Origin: Diprion similis
Taxonomy: Eukaryota; Arthropoda; Insecta; Hymenoptera; Diprionidae
NCBI RefSeq assembly: GCF_021155765.1
Contig: NC_060113.1
Coordinates: 156,001 to 220,000 of the forward strand
Direction of reading: 5' to 3'
DNA length: 64,000 bases
Below, piece by piece: positions 38,106-49,420 of the stretch. Under the pieces are notes generated by a model. The model did no database searches and was not told the origin of the DNA. It saw only the letters and a list, made by a program, of their open reading frames with translations. The number at the start of each line of letters is the position of its first letter. Position 1 is the first letter of the stretch. A program made the position numbers and the translations under genes.

Positions 38106-41100
38106 ATGTCCGAAATAGAATGGTATGTATAACGTACACAATTTTTAACAGAAGATAGAATGTTGGATACTATCGGCGGCGCCTCTATTACAAATTTCCA
38201 AGACGTATTCCTCACGTTCTATAAATTGGAAACACAGGCGTTTGCTGAATTACTTTCCTTTAGTTTTCGACAACTTAGATTCGTTGATACCCATTTTTTC
38301 TGATCACTCTAAGGTCGGCATGTCCATTGAATCAAGGATTACTTCATGTTCCGCACTTGGAAGAGGTGACGGAACACCCTCTAAACCCAATCACAGTCAC
38401 CGTAAGTAATCGTGCCTCAAGTATTCAGAGTCGATGGCAGACTCCGTGTCAGATTGTCTGTGAAGAATGCGTGTTGATTATTGAAAATGTTGATCAATAA
38501 CATTATGCAGATGACAGAAGGTCGAGGAGGGTTCAGACGCGGAACGATACGAAGCTCGAGTACAGGATCTTCGACGGAAACACCAACTCCAACTCACGCT
38601 CCTGTGCCAGTAACAAATTTGTTTTCAGATCAGCTTCTTAGTCATTCTTCGTTCGATGGTTCTGATCCGCTATCACAATTTGCCAGGCAGGATTTGGACC
38701 CATTGTCTAAGATGGCTGCAGACGAAGTATTATAACAATTGAATTATTCAAGTTCTGTGAAAAATATTTGACTCGTCTTTTGCCAGTCCGAGGAATAATA
38801 GACGTATCTTTTTACAGTGGGATTATTCCGCTAACGTTACGTCTGTAGGTAAAAAGTCTAAAGTTGTCTCCGATGATTTGGCTGAACCTTGGCAAGCTCG
38901 ACGAGCTGCTATCCTGACAAAGTATACGACATCCGAAAAGTTGTCCATAGTGACCAGCTTCTTACCGGGAGGAGAAAAAGGTTGATTAAATTTGTACTTT
39001 CGGGTTCTTCTCTGTTGATGTAAAAAAAAAAAATAGTCAAACAGTCAGCTATACTTTTATAATGTCAATTCATAGTCATTGTCAAAGTGCAACCTAGCGG
39101 TACTATGGTCGATAAGGTCAGAACTAGGCTTGAGCAGCTAGATGATTTCGAGGAGGGATCTGTTAGACAAATGCTGGATTTAACACAACAGGAATATGCG
39201 GCACGCATCGAGTTGCTGAACAATGAACTTGTGCAAGCTTGGCACTCAGACCAAAGAGTTAAAGCATTGAAAATCGCGATTCAGGTATTTCAAAGAGATT
39301 GCGCAGTGTAATGCTACGTTCATGATTGACCAGGTACTGTTTCTAACTAGATATCCGTTTACAGTGTGCAAAATTGCTTGGCGATACAGCGGCTATGGCT
39401 TTTTATCCCAGTAAATTCGTGCTGATCACAGACATTCTTGACATTTTTGGTAAACTTGTTTACGAAAGGCTCAAAATGAAAGCTGAGTATTACAAGTGAG
39501 TTTCCTTTCATTTGGCTGCATCTAAATCACCGTTTTGTTTTCACTCAATCAAGTATTGCTCTTTTCTCCTAGACCAGGAAGTAAAGTCGTCACTTGTCTA
39601 CCGGATAACTTTACCCCTGAAATGGTGCCCGAAAGTGCTAAAGAAACTTGTCGTAATTGGTTTTACAAAATAGCATCCATTAGAGAACTTGTACCACGCC
39701 TTTATGTTGAAATGGCTATAATAAAATCGTATAGTTATTTAACTTCGAGGTAAGAATGGCTCTTGTGCTTAGCATGTAATTTTTGATAAGAACTGGTATT
39801 TAAATTTTTTTCTTTACGTAACTTCAGCGAATTTAGCACTGCCTTGTTACGCATAACACGTATGATTAGAGGGATTGGAAATCCTCTTATAGCGGTTTAC
39901 GCAAGATGTTATCTCTGCCGCGTCGGATTGGCTCTCAGTCAACCCACAGACCTTGGATTTGTAAAAGAGAATTTTTACGACTTTCTGTCAACGTATGGAC
40001 AGTTATTCAGCCAAACGATAAAGGCCGATTTGAATAAACAGAATATGCCAATGTCTTCTTATCTCAACTTGTACACTCCTGCGTTAGACTGGATTTTACA
40101 AGTCATGGCCTCATCCGCTCCTGAGAGTCTTTTGATAGAGATACTTGCACGATGTAAGCAGGAATCAAACAGGTAGGTCTCGCATCAAACACACACTGCG
40201 TCTTGATTGAAGGTGACGAGAATTCTTATTTCTGTGTATTTGAATTTAGCGGGCTACTCTTAAATACAATACTGTCTGCATTCAAGTCGACTTATATAGC
40301 CAGCCGCTCGATGGAATTTGTAAATTTGATCATGTCCTGCAATGAGGAAGGTGAGCTCATTAATCTCCAAATTTTTCTCCAATCACTGTTTATCATTTAA
40401 ATTTTTACATCACAGGATTTCCCCAACATCTCTTGTACCGAAGACTTGGACAGTGTCTGATACAGGAGTCACTTCCAAAGGAAGATTGCAGGCCAGTTCT
40501 TAATGCCGTTTGGCAGTATGTAGCGAACCTGAAAGATCCCGTTAAGTTTATGCAATGTGCGGAAATCTGGATTCAGTTCACAGTTATCTATTTTTCCGTA
40601 AGTTCTTATTTAAATGACAATTTCTTTATTCTGGAGCAAGTTTCCAATGATTTGATAAAACGTTATTGCAGGTGACAGAAGTAAATTTCATTTTGGGAGA
40701 AATTATCAGCCACTTGACTCCCAATCGAGCGTTTGAGCAACACTATTCCCAAATGCAAACTATCGTTGAAAAAGTAGTTGCTCATACTCAGGACTATGAA
40801 TCGTTACTAACTATGGTGAATACTGCTCTTTTTTTCCTCATAAATCGCACATATTCTACTGCGTTTGAGTAAAGTTTTTTTATCTACTTCATCATCTTCC
40901 GTAGGAAAACTTCCTTCCACTTATTGATCTTTTCCACAAAGAAAGCATTAAAGTTGACGTCTGCAAAACCATCATTGACGGACTCAGTTCTCAACCTGGG
41001 CTAATAAACGATCCAATTGTCATCAATGCCCTTATGTTCATTGCCCGAATAATTCATGACTCTGTCAGGTATGAGTAAAAATCAAAACGTTGTGTAAGTC

Positions 41101-42562
41101 AAGACAAGAATATTTCTTTAATGATTATTGAAATAATCAATCAACAGCGCTCTGACCGTTGACGATGAGAAAAGACAAATCGGGAATTTAATATGTGGGC
41201 TTGTGCAGCGAATAGATTATGGTAGAGATTTCGAAAAACAGCTGAGCTTTTATGCTGAAGCAAGAGCTGCGTTTCCAAACCTTGATTCTGTTCACATTCA
41301 ACTTGTCCAGGTAAGCACTCTCGAATGGTCCATGCCTCATGAAAATTTGATAAAAACGTTAGTCACTTTCCAGTGTGTGAACAGACTCTCCGTTGACACC
41401 AGAAAAATAGTTCGAGGTCATCACACAAGACGGACTTCTGCATTCGTTAGAGCTTGTGCAGCATTCTGTTTTATCACTATACCATCTTTAACTCTGGTAC
41501 ACACGCGACTTCAGTTATATCTTCTCTCGGGTCAAGTTGCTCTTCTGAATCAGTGTCTGGGCCAAGGTAATCGATATGTTTAATCGGGATAAGGTCACTT
41601 TCTATGTTAATAGCTCGATGAAACGCTCAAACCATGTCTTTAATTACAGCCGATGCTTGTTTCAAGGCAGCCCTCAGCTTAGTACCAGAGATGCCAAAAA
41701 CTATCGAACTTGATGGAAGACAGAAGAGTTCTGAACCATATTTGCTGTCGTACTTGTCTAGTTTCTTATCCACGCTGTTAGTTGTGCCGGTAAGGTTTTA
41801 CAAGAAAATAGTGCAATTATATTTGACAAACAAGTTCCAACTTTTTTAATAGGACAGTCCAGAACACGGAGTACTGTATTTAATGCGAGGGCTTCTCAAT
41901 GCCGTCCAACGCTGTTTTGAAGCTAATTCTTCCAGTAAATCGTACCTGTATCTTCGAGTTCTTGACCTTCTATCTACAGTGACTCAAGAGAATTACCCCT
42001 ATCACGTCGATAAGGTAATTACGGACTATATACGATTAAAAAATCGGGTTTCTTTAACTAACCAACCGATCCATGGACTGATATATTGATATTGTGTATT
42101 TTTCAGGTGGAATCTAATGACACGCTGTATGGTTCTGATAAAAAATTTATCAACGAAGTAGACAAAATAAGCTCCAAGGTCTTAGAAGAAATATTGAATT
42201 ATTTAAAGTATCTTGGCTCTAATGATCAACATGGAAAGCAATCGGTACTTGCACTAGAATTATTTTGTCGCTTAATAATGCGAGCAGATCTGAGGCAGCC
42301 ACCGTTAGCGATAATTGCTATCAATTTGTGGAAATTATCTCAAAGACATGGCTCAGCTGATCCTAAATTGTCGGTAAGTTTTTTTTCAAGCATAATAGGA
42401 CAAAGAAGAATTTAAATATCCGATTCCACGAGTTTTTAAATGTTTATACATATTTTGGTATTCCTGTAACAGGTACGAACGATAGAATACATGAAGAATA
42501 AGAGTCAACTTGTAGCATTTGACCATTTTACAGAATTGCTTAAAAAAATGTTGAACACCTAG
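38106..42562 (+). CDS. VPS35L: VPS35L, core subunit of the Retriever endosomal recycling complex (complete)
   Basis: VPS35L (human C16orf62) is the alpha-solenoid scaffold of Retriever, binding VPS26C and VPS29 and working with the CCC and WASH complexes to recycle cargo from endosomes. Eighteen exons: 38106-38122, 38314-38401, 38511-38726, 38818-38980, 39076-39284, 39365-39495, 39573-39749, 39828-40172, 40250-40350, 40416-40597, 40672-40815, 40905-41068, 41148-41310, 41374-41566, 41650-41789, 41853-42014, 42107-42373 and 42473-42562. Total 2952 bases, 983 residues (human about 963). The disordered N-terminus has two DPLS motifs (87-90, 98-101) also present in human. PRLYVE at 316-321 matches human PRFYVE, equivalent to the VPS35 motif that contacts VPS26. 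[27 protein letters not shown] and [14 protein letters not shown] are near identical to human. Donor 38981 (GTTGAT) is weak. Introns are mostly 65-190 bases. An AATAAA lies at 42727. Confidence 0.96.
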
Positions 42563-43542
42563 TTGAAACCAACTTTGAAAACTTGTACTGGTGTAAATGA
42601 AAAATTTATACATTTTTTTCAACATACTGCACATGTGATGCAGGATGGCAGGAAAATATATAGGTAAGGGTGGAATCTACGATAAATTCTATTAAATAAT
42701 CGAGTGAGTACTTGCATTATGCGTATAATAAATTCACAAGTGAACGTGAGATCATCTTTTTAATTTACATTATTTCATGACGTTCCATATTATTAACTAT
42801 ACACTACCTAGATCTATTTGCAAATATCAAGACGGCGATTTTTTAGATTATGCTTAAAACAAGGAATATTATTTGTTATTCAAAATAATCAACAATTATT
42901 GCAAAACTGTAATTCGGTGCCACACGATTTATTTTATTCTTACTTTTCCGAATTAGAATATAATAAGATAAAATAAAATGACGAAAATTTTATAACATCG
43001 AATAGTCTTGCAATAATGCAAGTTGTATATCATAGAAATATTACTTATTTATGTAAGACATTATTTATACAATCATATTTGTAAAATATCTTGATAAAAT
43101 GTGTTCGGAATTAAGTTTTTACCGATGATAAACGTTTTATCATTCCGGAAGCTACGTAGTGTCATTTCTTTGTGTCATTAACAATCTCCCACTTGAACTT
43201 GTGTGCCTTTAAAAGCTAGACATAGATTTAAAATAACTCAACTTGATCATTTCAAACTAATTGAACTATTCAACGACCTTTTAACATCTCGATACATGGA
43301 ATGATTTCAAAATTATATACTCAACTTATTTCTTAAAGCGTTATTTTCCAAATATTTTTTTCTCTGATTTTGCATTGAAAGATTTGCTTACACAGTTACT
43401 AACAAGATTGCCATGTACAGGATAAATCTAAATTTACATGATAAATTCGTTATTTTTGGAAGACATAATTCACAGATAATTAATTATACCGTTGTACGGA
43501 AGACGCTGGATCTTGAAGAACATTTTGATTGCTTTAATATAT
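42563..43542. other. Convergent 3' ends of VPS35L and ABAT
   Basis: A/T-rich tail-to-tail spacer. AATAAA on the plus strand at 42727 suits VPS35L. Two overlapping minus-strand AATAAA signals (TTTATT at 42928 and 42933) could serve ABAT. If both are used, the transcripts do not overlap. Confidence 0.55.
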
Positions 43543-46500
43543 TTATCCTTTTAGGATGGATCGTAGAGCATCTAAAAATATATCCGCGTGATACTCCGTA
43601 AACGTAAGTGCTGGCCTCAGCCTAATCGACACCGAGCCGCATCCCCCGGCTTGAATACCTGAAATAAAGTGTGCGGAAATTAATAAGCTAATTTGAATAA
43701 CGAGACCTGATACTTTTTATGAGTGTATATAAAAATCGTGGAATATTCTCACCTCTGGAATGCAGTTTCTTAACAATTTCGTCTCGCAGTTTTGTAGAGG
43801 AGCAAGAAAAAGCTATAAATGTACCGCGGCCTCGCGTCGCACTGATTTGATCAGAGAATTCATTTTCTATGGACATCAAATGCTTCAATGTGTAATCTCC
43901 GACTCGGGACACATTCTCCAAGAGATTATCTCTCTTAATTACGTCTAGGACTACTTCAAGAAGTACAAGTTTTCCAGGATCTCCCATCCACGTGTTGAAA
44001 ACTTGATACGCCTGCTTAGGCCTGTGAGTAACGAATATTTTCATATATGGTTTTGCTCACACGCAATAAATTTCGCATCAATGAACTCACTTCAGCTCTG
44101 GGAGATGGTAGTAACCGCCCATTTGCATTTTTTTGCTAAAAGTTACAACCTCCGGAGATGAGTCCAGGCTGAAGTGTTCATGGCACCACATCTTTCCTGT
44201 AGGACCACCTCCGGTCTGAACCTCGTCAATCAGTAAAGCAATTCCATGCTGTGATCGGAGACAAAAGTTTATGGAATCTGTCAGTTTTCACAGATATTCG
44301 AAGAATGACAAAGAACAGAAATGAAATGCTGTCATAAAGTTAGTACCTTCTTAGCTATTCGTTGGAGCTGCTGAAAGAATTCTGGGGATGCGTGATTATC
44401 GCCTCCTTCCGACTGTATCGGCTCTATTATAATACCAGCAACTGGGATTTTCTTCTGTGCATCATACTTTGCAATCAAATCCTCAACCTGTCGAAAATTT
44501 GTTCAATTTTTAAGGAAAGGTGTATGGAAAATCGTCACCCTTTTCAAGACTGTTTCCTGTCCTCCTAATATTCTTACCTCAGCCAAGCAGCGCTGATCTT
44601 CCTGCTGATTTTCTCGGGTGTTTTGTTCGAGGGGATACTTGTATTCTGGAAATGAAGCAATAGGCCAGTCAAAGGCCGGTACATCAATCTTATGAATGTA
44701 TTTGCTGTGCGTCGTTGACAGAGACCCCAAAGTTCTTCCATGAAATGCCCCTAAAATCATTTTCAAGGATTTAGTTAACGATAAACGATGTTCAGATCTT
44801 GCTTTGATTTCCTGCGTAGAAGAACAAATAGTACATCGCAGACCTTTAAATGACAAAATGGAATAGCGAGGTGACCCTGGGGACTGGTTAATCATACAAG
44901 ATTCCATTTCTTCTTTGGTGAATGGTGCTCCGTGCCTTTTCTTAGCTGCGTACCAAAGGAATATATTTTTGAAGGCGTTTTCATTGGAACATGATCCACA
45001 CATCATGGTCGTAATTTGAGTCAACCCTGGCGGAGCGACCTGAAGATGAAAAAATCCCAAATAAGAACCATCATTTTTAACAGATATTATATCCATCAAT
45101 GAACCACTAGGGTGTCCCTTATTTAGGGTGTTAACGAAATTTTGCCGCCCCATCCCCTAAATCAACTTCAAATAATTCGAAAACAATTACCTAATTTTTT
45201 TACTAAAACCTCACAGTTACAAATTTTTTATAACATTCCTACTTTTACAATAAAATATATACTGAGAAAAAAAGTTTGTCCCATGTTATTTCCATAAGAA
45301 ACTTCAACCACAAAGCGGACTATCTTAGAGTACAGGTAAAAATCTGAAAAAATTAGATAATTGTCTTATCTCATTATTTAAAGTTGATTTGGGGGATGGG
45401 GCGGTAAAAATTCGTCAACACCCTAAATAAGGGACAGCCTAATGAACTACTTACCCCCTTCTTAAGCAGCACATCCCTCAATTTGTTTGGCCAGTCCTTT
45501 CCAGGAAAAACACCGAGTGCTGGCCTGTTCGCTAGGATTATCTGAAAGTGATATCCAATAAGCATGCCACTTGGTAAGAAAGAAGATCTAATCACCTTGT
45601 TACTTTGATTACTCACAATCAGTTGACCATACGATTTATGCGGATCATTTTATACCACGAATCTATAAGCTATGTTTGAAAACAATTCTTTGTTGACTGA
45701 TCGCTTACCTGATTTGCAGGATCAGCCAGTGCCCCTAACATGGCTGGATGATTATAGCCGAGAGGCATCGATGAAATCTGCATGTATATATCAAGCAGCG
45801 TGTTACCGTCTACGTCCACTAAGTAATTCCCAATGGATTTCGCATAATCGGCAAAGAGCTGCACTGAGCCTGTTTGCTAAAATAACAAACGCTGATTATC
45901 GACGTGCATAAGATCTGCGTACCTTCGTATATCCGTCTCTGCCGAAAATGTTCATGTGATAAATCATAAGATGTCCCGACCGAAATCAACATGTAATTCA
46001 TTACATGATTTATCTTGTAAATTGGAGGAAAATACATAAAAAATCACGTAATAAATTATAAAAGCGCGATTAGCATTTTTGTTTATATTTTTCTCGAATT
46101 TACAAGATAAATAATATAATAAATTACACGTTGATTTCGGTCATAACATTAAATGATTTAAGACATGGTCATTTTCATTAGGGGTGAATTATAGACTCAG
46201 ATTAGATTATGATATGAAAATTTTTGTAACAATTTATCTGCTCGTCAAATCATTTTTTTTTTTTTTTTGTACCCAATCGAAAGCAGGAAAAATTACCTGG
46301 ACATCACTGAGTTCCTGTAATAAACGAGTTGATGTAGGTCCAGGAATTTCTGTGAGAACTGAAGGTTTATTTGGTTCGCCGGGCAGGGGGCCGCTAGTCA
46401 GGCATCTTTCGGGCGTAGTTCCAAATCCTAAGGAAAATTTATTTGAAAACAGATAAACGTAGGTTGATGGCTGAAATATTTTGGTCGTGCCGAAATTAGT

Positions 46501-47793
46501 GTCTTCTATCGCTCTAAGTGAGATTCAAAAATATTGCGCTCGGTCAACTTAGGTGTCTAGGTTGTCGATTTTACAAGGTAGGTATATTTAGAATGTCGAG
46601 TTTTGAATTGTCATTCCCGGGATGTATGTACCTGGAGCACGATATACAGTCTAGAGCTCTGGTCCCTTCACACCTATCTATAATCTGATTTGATAAGGCT
46701 TGTTTTCCGTATCTAGATTAATCAATCGAGCGATGAATTTGTTTGGAAGATACTGCGGGCCGGGTCATTTAGACGTACACCACAGGTTGAACGTATAGGT
46801 AGTGACGAAAAATTTGAAATGTAAATATTGTTAAGCGACTAAGGATGCATTTTAATATTCTCTATACATCATCTATGCACACTCTGTACCACGCATTGTG
46901 AGTTTGCATTGACGAGCGTTCATCGCGTCTAGTTAGAGCCAATTGTTCGACTAATCGCGAGCATGAGTCCCAGTTGAAGAACTACTAAACTCGCACATTA
47001 TATGTATACAGTATGTATAATGTATGTCGTATGTGTGAAAAAATAGCACGCGATAAAATAAGATAGAATTGATTGAATGATTGACTTCAATATCACATCT
47101 AATGATAAATGTTACATCGAATTTTCAAATCGGCACAGATATGCGGAAATTTTTACATCCGGAAATACTTGACAATAATTTGAACTGCATTCACTCAAAT
47201 AACACATCAGTAACGCGTTTTTTGTACCAGAAGAATACGCAGCGTCATTTATTAAACCTGAATATTCGAGTAACATTTATGCAGCTATGAGACAGTTTTG
47301 TGTCTAGCGGAATGTGTGCGGGGTAAAATTTCAACGAGTAAGGTTGGGTATACGTAATATATTTTATTTAAAAATAACTCTTCCATTCAGTGTTACGTTA
47401 AACCATATCAGAAACGGGTGGAAACCGTAGGTTTTGCCAAGCATAAAACCCTCTGATTTTTAACTGGCCTAAAAAAAAAAGCGACAGAATGTTTTTTCTA
47501 ATTATCTGTAATAACCATTCTGGATTGCAGTTTACGCAAATGCAGTAAGACAGTGGAACACGTAGAGTAACATGAATAGTCTTAAAAGTGTGAAAAATTG
47601 ACGTAGATACGTGATTTATTTTTCATCAATTTGTGTACAGTTTTACTCTCTTAATTTCTTATTTTTACTTAACGTAGATTTATGTACCTTTTTTCTTCTT
47701 TATTTATACTTAAAAATTGCCTATACCTGCACTCGCAATCCGCCGCCCGAAAGATCGATCCCGAAGAAGAGACGGAAACCGCTTGAACAGCAT
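43543..47793 (-). CDS. ABAT: 4-aminobutyrate aminotransferase, mitochondrial (complete)
   Basis: PLP enzyme that moves the amino group of GABA to 2-oxoglutarate, giving succinic semialdehyde and glutamate in the mitochondrial matrix. Ten exons: 47793-47727, 46427-46297, 45876-45709, 45541-45455, 45039-44844, 44750-44578, 44487-44347, 44248-44091, 44021-43753 and 43658-43543. Total 1506 bases, 501 residues (human 500). Exon 1 encodes [20 protein letters not shown], a basic and hydroxylated mitochondrial presequence. Key sites: [24 protein letters not shown] (Cys165, Cys168), the cysteines that hold the 2Fe-2S cluster in the mammalian enzyme; GAFHGRT (217-223); [13 protein letters not shown]; the PLP-aspartate motif DEVQTGGG (329-336); and FSKK (358-361) with the Schiff-base lysine. 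The final exon has [13 protein letters not shown]. All catalytic elements are present, so the enzyme should be active. Introns 2 and 4 contain inverted-repeat insertions; intron 5 is only 93 bases and in frame. Confidence 0.97.
45098..45451. mobile_element. MITE-like inverted-repeat element in ABAT intron 4
   Basis: Element 45109-45440 (332 bp) has terminal inverted repeats of about 68 bp, roughly 90% identical, with outer ends AGGGTGTCCCTTATTTAGGG and AGGCTGTCCCTTATTTAGGG. Flanks AATGAACCACT (45098-45108) and AATGAACTACT (45441-45451) look like an 11-bp target duplication with one mismatch. A 9-11 bp duplication with long inverted repeats suits a Mutator-like element. No ORF, so non-autonomous. 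The right duplication lies within the splice donor of ABAT intron 4. Confidence 0.8.
45944..46176. mobile_element. Imperfect inverted-repeat element in ABAT intron 2
   Basis: The two arms are about 80 bp each. GACCGAAATCAAC.TGTAATT and TATCTTGTAAATT are shared between the left arm and the reversed right arm, overall about 80% identity. No convincing target duplication, so it is an old copy or the ends are misplaced. The transcript could fold into a long hairpin. Confidence 0.7.
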
Positions 47794-49420
47794 CCTGATG
47801 GGCTTTGGGCGATGATGAGGGACTATCACCACCGGAATGAATGAAACTCAACTCCTCGTTATCAACCAGATATTCGCACCTAACTTACAGCGGCTGCACT
47901 TCTCGAACTACTGACTGGCTGCCCAAGGCTCAGGGCAACTTCTACTGCGGTTCTCCGTGTTGAGGGGACACAAATACGATGCGCCTGCACCTTTCGACAC
48001 AGCCTTCACAGCGTCTGCGTGATGTGCGCGGCTGCATCTCACATTCATGTACGCATACCTATCGCTACGAATAGTACAAAGGCAAAGAAAGAAATAATTT
48101 AGGTGAAATCGAGATGTATTATACATATCCGAATCCGATCCCATTGTTTTCTAAATTAATTTTTTAAACTATAGTACCACGAGTTAAAAAACAAAAAATA
48201 AACAAACAAAGAAAATGATTTTCGAATAAACTGTAGATGGTACACCTGTGTGTTATTTATTATACTCTTTCAGAAGCGATAAGATATTACGTTGAAGAAT
48301 TTGAAAACTTTATCTCCGATTTATGCTCGCACACTATTTATTATACCGTTCAGCTGTGCCCTTGGTATAATTATTACGACGACGTTCGGAATTCTTCACA
48401 ATCGGAATAATTACAGATGCCCACAGACGTGTGTTGTAACACAATTTGCACAACGGCTAATCCTCGCATATGCATGTATTGTATATGCGCGTAGTGTTCT
48501 AATCGCAAACAAGATAATGATACGAGCTAAACATTGAACGGATCGCAATATCAGCTGTAGATTCCAGTCGATTAGTACGAAATCAATGAGTTACATTCAT
48601 GAGATGAAACATTTTTAGCGGGGGTCACTACAGAACGTTTTGAAACGCTGTGTTATGAACGCAATACCCGTATCATCGGTCTTTCCTTTGTGTCTGAACA
48701 CAAAAACTTATTTAATATGTGAAATAAAAACAGGAAATTGATATTTCTCTCTATCTTTCTTTGTCTCATTCTCTCAGCCTCCTTGTCTTCGAATATAAGC
48801 TATTCAAAGAACCATTTTCTGAGAAGATAAAATTCAAATGTTTCACTTCCGCGCGCTTGATTGCCGTACGCGTGTTGTTTTTTTTTCGATATGGAACTGC
48901 GCAATAATCTTTCACGTGATATAGCGCTTGTTTTGAGGCGACGGTTCTGTTCTACAGATAGAAAAAGTCTAAAACCGCGCAATTGCCGTGCCAGGGATGC
49001 ATCGGTGTAAGCTACATGCATGTATGTATGTATTTTTCGAATGTTTAAAATTTAAAATTGATTTCCGGGGGTAAGAACCCTAATCGATAATTCGGACATC
49101 CTAGATTATCTGTCATCCGTAAGTACTCTTAAATATTGTATAGACAGTAGCCCCATCACCCTTTCGAGTGGCCATTCCGTGAACAGTTTTACGACATGAA
49201 GGTGGTCGAATATTCGGTTCAATTCCGTTTATTCACGTTCCAATCCTCCATTTCGAAATTGGCTAACCGTTAATTTTGGAATACAATTAATTCGATTGAC
49301 GGACAGTTTGTGATCGCATGTAAAAAACACGTAAGAAACATTTTAATAAATTTTGTTGTATGTAACAAAAAAAGATATAACGCATATGTAGTTTTTAAAA
49401 TAATATTGAGTCTTGAATCA
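47794..49420. promoter_or_regulatory. Upstream region of ABAT / downstream of the unidentified gene
   Basis: ABAT runs leftward from 47793, so its promoter and 5' untranslated sequence lie here. Minus-strand open frames at 48144-47908 and 47851-47669 are not protein-like; the latter overlaps ABAT exon 1 in another frame. A minus-strand ATTAAA (TTTAAT at 49342) is a possible polyadenylation signal for the gene ending at 49421. Confidence 0.5.

Noticed and set aside
44503-45153. Single 216-codon frame at 44.5-45.15 kb as one exon
   Set aside because: It reads through the 93-base ABAT intron 5 and into flanking introns; homology shows two exons.
47908-48144. 79-codon minus-strand frame upstream of ABAT
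   Set aside because: Considered as an ABAT 5' exon, but exon 1 at 47793 supplies a start and a proper mitochondrial presequence.
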